A stretch of 64,000 bases of DNA, from contig CP136340.1 in assembly GCA_032681305.1 (NCBI GenBank), forward strand, positions 558,001 through 622,000. The letters are read 5' to 3'. The notes beneath the pieces were generated by a model that searched no databases, was not told the origin of the DNA, and worked only from the letters and a program-made list of their open reading frames with translations. The first letter of the stretch is position 1; each line of letters begins with the position of its first letter. This stretch comes from HIMB114 sp008638005. Its GTDB lineage: Bacteria; Pseudomonadota; Alphaproteobacteria; Pelagibacterales; Pelagibacteraceae. Shown piece by piece: positions 59,887 to 64,000 of the stretch. The translations under genes were made by a program, and so were the position numbers.

Positions 59887-61022
59887 TGAAATCTTTTTTT
59901 AAGAAGACATATATATTTATAGTTCTTATTCTTTTTACAAATCATGCCTATGCTAATCCAAATGATAAATTGTATGAAAAGTTAGATTTATTTAGTGATG
60001 TTCTTAATACTTTAAAAAATGAATACGTTGAGGATATTGAAAAAAGCGAAGTTATTGACTCTGCTATTAATGGAATGTTGCAATCATTAGACCCATATTC
60101 TGCATACATGTCACCCGAGTCATTCAAAAACATGGGCAATGATACCAAGGGTGAATTCGGCGGTTTAGGAATAGAGATTACGATGGAAGCTGGACTTGTT
60201 AAAATTATTACACCAATTGAAGGAACGCCTGCTGACGAAGCTGGTGTTCAAGCTGGAGATTTTATTGTTAAGATTGATGGTAAGCAAGTAAAAGGTATGA
60301 GCTTACTTGATGCAGTTAATTTAATGCGAGGTAAGGTTGGTACTGATATTGAAATTACAGTTAGAAGACCTGAGGTTGAGGATGAATTAGTTTTTAAAAT
60401 CAAGAGAGATATCATTAAGATCAGAGAAGTTTCAGCAGAAGTAAAAGATAATACCGGCTATATAAGGCTTAGAGCCTTTAACGAACAAACAACTAATCAG
60501 CTTACTAAAAAACTAAATAAACTTCCTAAAAATCTTGATGGATATATTTTGGATTTAAGAAATAACCCTGGAGGACTTCTGTCCCAAGCAATAAAGGTTA
60601 CTGAAACATTTTTAGATGGTGGGGAAATTGTGTCTACTCGTGGAAGAGATAAAAATGACATTAAAATATTTAATGCAAAAAAAGGTGATAAAATAAATAA
60701 TAAACCTTTAATCGTTTTAATTAACCAAGGTTCAGCATCCGCGTCAGAAATTGTTTCGGGTGCTTTAAAAGATCACAAAAGAGCTATTTTACTTGGAGAA
60801 AAAAGTTTTGGAAAAGGCTCAGTCCAATCAATTATACCATTAAAAAATCAAGGAGGTTTGAGACTTACAACAGCTAGATATTACCTGCCTTCTGGTGAGT
60901 CTATCCATGAAAAAGGTGTGGAGCCCGATATAACTGTTAAAAGAAATAAGGAAGATTTTAAAATAAATACTAAGACTGATAATCAATTAAATTACGCTCT
61001 TAAACTTTTTAAAAACTCATGA
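59886..61022 (+). CDS. ctpA: S41-family C-terminal processing peptidase
   Basis: This 378-residue periplasmic protease has a signal peptide (about 1-24, ending YANP), a tail-specific N-terminal region (INGMLQSLDPYSAYM), a PDZ domain (about 88-160), and an S41 catalytic domain with the serine in SASASEIVSGALKD and the lysine in GEKSFGKGSVQ. It lies upstream of rppH with a 4-base overlap. Confidence 0.93.
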   Translation: MKSFFKKTYIFIVLILFTNHAYANPNDKLYEKLDLFSDVLNTLKNEYVEDIEKSEVIDSAINGMLQSLDPYSAYMSPESFKNMGNDTKGEFGGLGIEITMEAGLVKIITPIEGTPADEAGVQAGDFIVKIDGKQVKGMSLLDAVNLMRGKVGTDIEITVRRPEVEDELVFKIKRDIIKIREVSAEVKDNTGYIRLRAFNEQTTNQLTKKLNKLPKNLDGYILDLRNNPGGLLSQAIKVTETFLDGGEIVSTRGRDKNDIKIFNAKKGDKINNKPLIVLINQGSASASEIVSGALKDHKRAILLGEKSFGKGSVQSIIPLKNQGGLRLTTARYYLPSGESIHEKGVEPDITVKRNKEDFKINTKTDNQLNYALKLFKNS

Positions 61023-61486
61023 AAGACCTAAATAATTTACCTTACCGTCATGGTGTTGGAATGATGGTATTTAATGACAAAAAACAAATTTTTGTTGGAA
61101 AAAGAATTGATAATCAAGAAGCTTGGCAGATGCCACAGGGTGGCGTTGACAAGGGAGAAAATGTTGAGGTTGCTGCAAAAAGAGAGCTTTATGAAGAAAC
61201 AGGAATTCAATCAATTAGAATTATTAAGAAATCAGATAAGGAATATATTTATGATCTTCCTGATCATTTATTAGGTAAAATATGGAAAGGAAAATACAAA
61301 GGTCAAAAACAAACCTGGTATCTTATGAAATTCCTTGGACCTGATAGTGAAATCAATATTCATCAGAAACATCCTGAGTTTAATGAGTGGAAATGGGTCA
61401 GTATTGATGAATTGCCTAACTTAATCGTCAACTTTAAAAAAGATTTATATCAAGCTGTAATCGCTGAATTTACAAACTCTATTTAG
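61019..61486 (+). CDS. rppH: RNA pyrophosphohydrolase
   Basis: This 155-residue Nudix hydrolase removes pyrophosphate from mRNA 5' ends. The Nudix box GGVDKGENVEVAAKRELYEE and TGI follows WQMPQG, and YRHGVGMMVFN is the usual start. It converges with atpC, overlapping by 8 bases. Confidence 0.94.
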   Translation: MKDLNNLPYRHGVGMMVFNDKKQIFVGKRIDNQEAWQMPQGGVDKGENVEVAAKRELYEETGIQSIRIIKKSDKEYIYDLPDHLLGKIWKGKYKGQKQTWYLMKFLGPDSEINIHQKHPEFNEWKWVSIDELPNLIVNFKKDLYQAVIAEFTNSI

Positions 61487-61862
61487 ATTGAAGTAAATTT
61501 AACTCATCAATCATTGTATTAGCAATAAACAAGTCATGGTCAGTTGAGTCTTGATCTTTAATTTTATTTGATGCCCTATCTTTAAGCTCATTGATTTTGT
61601 CATTTGATAAATCTTTAATATCAAAAACTTCTTGGCACAATATACTGAGAGCATTATCTTTAAAATCGACTACTCCACCTGTTGTAAAAAAATACTTGTT
61701 TTCATTTTTTTCAATATTAATAACTCCAGGTTTTAAAAAAGTAACAACTGGTAAATGCTGATCTAATATTCCCATTTGACCTTCAATACCTGGTACGGTT
61801 ACCATAGATATTTCTTTTTCTGAGAAAAGAACTCTTTCTGGTGTTACAATATCAACTTGCAT
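61479..61862 (-). CDS. atpC: ATP synthase epsilon subunit
   Basis: This 127-residue subunit of F1 has the N-terminal beta-sandwich (DIVTPERVLFSEKEISMVTVPGIEGQMGIL, as two halves around residue 16) and a short helical C-terminus. It is 8 bases after atpD. Confidence 0.94.
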   Translation of the reverse strand: MQVDIVTPERVLFSEKEISMVTVPGIEGQMGILDQHLPVVTFLKPGVINIEKNENKYFFTTGGVVDFKDNALSILCQEVFDIKDLSNDKINELKDRASNKIKDQDSTDHDLFIANTMIDELNLLQSK

Positions 61863-61870
61863 ATTTATTT

Positions 61871-63292
61871 TTAAGCAGCATCTTTTTCCATTTTTTCTGC
61901 TTTTTCAATTGCCTCTTCAATTGTTCCGACCATATAAAAAGCAGCTTCTGGTAAATGATCGTATTCACCTTTACAAATAGCATCAAAACCTTTGATGGTT
62001 GCATCTAGTTCAACAAGTTTACCGGGTGAACCAGTGAATACTTCAGCGACGAAGAACGGTTGAGATAAAAATCTTTGAATCTTTCTAGCTCTTGCAACTA
62101 CAAGCTTATCTTCTTCGGATAATTCATCCATTCCAAGAATAGCGATAATATCCTGTAAGGATTTATAAGTTTGCAAAATTCTTTGAACTTCTCTTGCAAC
62201 TCTATAATGTTCATCTCCAACTATTCTAGGATCTAAAATTCTAGAAGTTGAGTCTAATGGATCAACTGCTGGGTAAATTCCAAGCTCAGCAATTTGCCTT
62301 GATAAAACGGTAGTAGCATCAAGGTGCGAAAATGATGTTGCTGGTGCTGGATCTGTTAAGTCATCAGCAGGAACGTAAATTGCTTGAACAGATGTTATTG
62401 ACCCTTTTGTTGTAGTTGTGATTCTTTCTTGTAAGTTACCCATGTCTGTTGCTAGTGTAGGTTGGTAACCAACTGCAGAAGGAATACGTCCTAATAGAGC
62501 AGACACTTCGGAGCCTGCTTGTGTAAATCTAAAGATATTATCTACGAAAAATAAAACATCTTGACCTTCTTTATCTCTAAAATATTCAGCAACTGTTAAT
62601 CCTGTTAAAGCTACTCTTGCTCTTGCTCCAGGAGGTTCATTCATTTGACCATAAACTAAAGCTGCTTTTGATCCTGAACCATCAGTTTTAATAACTCCAG
62701 ATTCTATCATCTCGTGATATAAATCATTGCCCTCTCTAGTTCTTTCTCCTACTCCAGCAAAAACAGAATATCCTCCATGAGCTTTTGCAACGTTATTAAT
62801 TAACTCCATAATCAGAACAGTTTTACCTACTCCTGCTCCACCAAATAATCCAATTTTTCCACCTTTTGCGTATGGAGCCAAAAGATCTACTACTTTAATT
62901 CCTGTAACAAGTATTTCTGTCTCCGTTGACTGGTCAACAAAAGCTGGTGCCTGTCTATGAATTGGCCATTTTTCTTTAGTTTTGACTTCACCTTTCTGGT
63001 CAATTGGTTCTCCAATAACATTTATAATTCTACCTAAAGTTTCTGGTCCAACTGGAACTTTAATAGCTTCACCTGTATCTGTAACTTTGTCACCACGCTT
63101 CAAACCTTCTGTTGTATCCATCGAAATAGTTCTTACAGTACCTTCGCCTAGATGCTGGGCAACCTCTAGAACAAGTCTATTTCCATTATTATCACACTCT
63201 AAAGCTGAGTTAATTTCAGGTAAATTATCATCAAACTTAACATCAACAACTGCTCCGATTACTTGTGTGATTGTTCCAAACTTATTTTGCAT
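61871..63292 (-). CDS. atpD: ATP synthase beta subunit
   Basis: This 473-residue catalytic subunit has the P-loop GGAGVGKT (151-158), the GERTREGNDLY motif, and ALLGRIPSAVGYQPTLATDMG near 270. It lies between atpG and atpC. Confidence 0.98.
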   Translation of the reverse strand: MQNKFGTITQVIGAVVDVKFDDNLPEINSALECDNNGNRLVLEVAQHLGEGTVRTISMDTTEGLKRGDKVTDTGEAIKVPVGPETLGRIINVIGEPIDQKGEVKTKEKWPIHRQAPAFVDQSTETEILVTGIKVVDLLAPYAKGGKIGLFGGAGVGKTVLIMELINNVAKAHGGYSVFAGVGERTREGNDLYHEMIESGVIKTDGSGSKAALVYGQMNEPPGARARVALTGLTVAEYFRDKEGQDVLFFVDNIFRFTQAGSEVSALLGRIPSAVGYQPTLATDMGNLQERITTTTKGSITSVQAIYVPADDLTDPAPATSFSHLDATTVLSRQIAELGIYPAVDPLDSTSRILDPRIVGDEHYRVAREVQRILQTYKSLQDIIAILGMDELSEEDKLVVARARKIQRFLSQPFFVAEVFTGSPGKLVELDATIKGFDAICKGEYDHLPEAAFYMVGTIEEAIEKAEKMEKDAA

Positions 63293-63306
63293 ATTTTTAG
63301 CTCCTT

Positions 63307-64000
63307 TTATAATGACTCTGCACCTGAAATGATTTCAATCAATTCTTTGGTGATAACAGCTTGTCTACTTCTGTTATAGTTTATGGTTAATTTATCAATT
63401 AAATCGCCTGCGTTTCTAGTTGCATTATCCATTGCAGACATTCTGGATCCCTGTTCACTTGCCGCATTTTCTAAAAATGCTTTAAAAATCTGAGTTGTAA
63501 TATTTTGTGGTAATAAATGTTCTAAAATTTCATTTTCCTCAGGTTCAAACTCGTATTGAACATCTTCAACATTTTCTTTCTGAGTAACCTCTTGACTCTC
63601 AACTGGAATAATTTGCTGAGCTTGTGGCTCTTGAGAAATGACAGATTTAAATTTATTATAGAAAATTGTACAAACATCAAACTCTTCTTTGTTAAACATT
63701 GTTATAACTTTGCTTGTAATCTCAGAAGCTTCATTAACAGATATATTTTTTAAATTTTTATAACTAACTCTGTCAATAATATAATCTTTAAAACCTCGTC
63801 TTAATTGATCCGCACCTTTAGAGCCAACTGTAATTATTTTAAGTTTTTTATTATTTTTTAAAATTTGCTTAAAATACTCTCTAGCTTTTTTACAAATATT
63901 TGTATTAAATCCTCCACACAATCCTCTGTCGGCAGTCATAACAATACAAAGATGAACTTCATCTTTTCCAGTTCCCGCCAAAAGTTTTGGTGCAGAGTTA
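63307..64000 (-). CDS. atpG: ATP synthase gamma subunit, C-terminal part
   Basis: The reading frame remains open to the right edge, so the N-terminal end is outside the window. It has DRGLCGGFNTNICKKA, the gamma-subunit signature, and ends with ASEQGSRMSAMDNATRNAGDLI and NRSRQAVITKELIEIISGA. The TTG at 63979-63981 is an internal codon and not the start. Confidence 0.96.
   Translation of the reverse strand, partial: NSAPKLLAGTGKDEVHLCIVMTADRGLCGGFNTNICKKAREYFKQILKNNKKLKIITVGSKGADQLRRGFKDYIIDRVSYKNLKNISVNEASEITSKVITMFNKEEFDVCTIFYNKFKSVISQEPQAQQIIPVESQEVTQKENVEDVQYEFEPEENEILEHLLPQNITTQIFKAFLENAASEQGSRMSAMDNATRNAGDLIDKLTINYNRSRQAVITKELIEIISGAESL

Noticed and set aside
62982..63332. 116-codon plus-strand ORF over atpD
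   Set aside because: It is antisense to the strongly conserved ATP synthase beta subunit and serine/threonine/proline-rich, a common shadow frame.
1..64000. Mobile elements, prophage, CRISPR, toxin-antitoxin or defence systems
   Set aside because: No transposase, integrase, repeat-spacer array or recognisable defence gene was seen; the lone HNH protein belongs to a widespread chromosomal group, and the XRE-type regulator is a full-length metabolic regulator and not an antitoxin.

Overview
The window is a dense, AT-rich (roughly 30 % G+C by eye) stretch of bacterial chromosome. Protein families and gene order point to a streamlined alphaproteobacterium, most likely a marine SAR11/Pelagibacterales-type or similar AT-rich lineage (for example the AEGEAN-169/HIMB59 type). 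The evidence is the rpmH-rnpA-yidD-yidC-argB run, helicase-fdxA-carD, rplU-rpmA-obgE-proB-proA-nadD-rsfS-rlmH-ctpA-rppH, a SAM-II riboswitch before metX-metW, ScfR/RamB-type regulation of isocitrate lyase, intergenic gaps of a few bases, and many 1-17 nt gene overlaps. No insertion sequence, prophage, CRISPR array, integron or defence island is visible; this is core genome.

Layout. 1-5.5 kb: end of an AEC-type permease, small membrane proteins, a MazG-like pyrophosphohydrolase, a copper-delivery pair (SCO1 + PCuAC), an MFS carrier and a MOSC protein. 5.6-9.7 kb: typA, a tiny exported protein, another MFS carrier and a DCC-thioredoxin/small membrane protein trio. 9.7-13.6 kb: isocitrate lyase (aceA) preceded by two tiny ORFs and divergent from an ScfR/RamB-type regulator, then a family-5 uracil-DNA glycosylase. 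13.6-15.9 kb: sodB, an FAH-family enzyme and a TVP38 membrane protein. 15.9-22.8 kb: rpmH-rnpA-yidD-yidC-argB-HAD-dapD-dapE-HDAC, largely overlapping. 22.8-31.2 kb (minus strand): acetoacetyl-CoA synthetase, truA, fmt, def, recR, ybaB, dnaX, the SRP RNA, pheA, kdsB. 31.2-39.9 kb: membrane-anchored cytochrome c, AmpG-like carrier, EF-hand protein, TauE exporter, zinc-ribbon protein, NlpC/P60 hydrolase, SUV3-like helicase, TerB, fdxA, carD and a 35-residue lysine-rich microprotein. 40-49 kb: acyl-CoA synthetase, tRNA-Leu(CAA), YqaA, dsbB, coq7, HNH protein, carboxylesterase, HIG1 protein, TlpA-like protein, argH-lptM-lysA-plsC. 49.1-54.4 kb: tyrA-hisC, riboswitch-controlled metX-metW, methyltransferase, gloB. 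54.4-64 kb: rplU to rppH, then atpC-atpD-atpG on the other strand, with atpG running off the window.

Functionally the window covers lysine/DAP (dapD, dapE, lysA), arginine (argB, argH), proline (proB, proA), aromatic amino acids (pheA, tyrA, hisC-type aminotransferase), methionine (metX, metW), translation and ribosome assembly, membrane protein insertion, and respiration (cytochrome c, copper chaperones, coq7, ATP synthase). I found no convincing wholly new multi-gene system. The most interesting unexplained material is regulatory and microprotein-scale: three 17-bp repeats between aceA and its regulator with two micro-ORFs in the aceA leader; a compact SAM-II riboswitch whose Shine-Dalgarno sequence appears to be brought to the start codon by a 7-bp hairpin; a lysine-rich microprotein facing CarD, which itself has a lysine-rich tail; SRP RNA ending 9 nt before the dnaX start codon; and a small basic protein with a possible upstream micro-ORF and an unusual hairpin.
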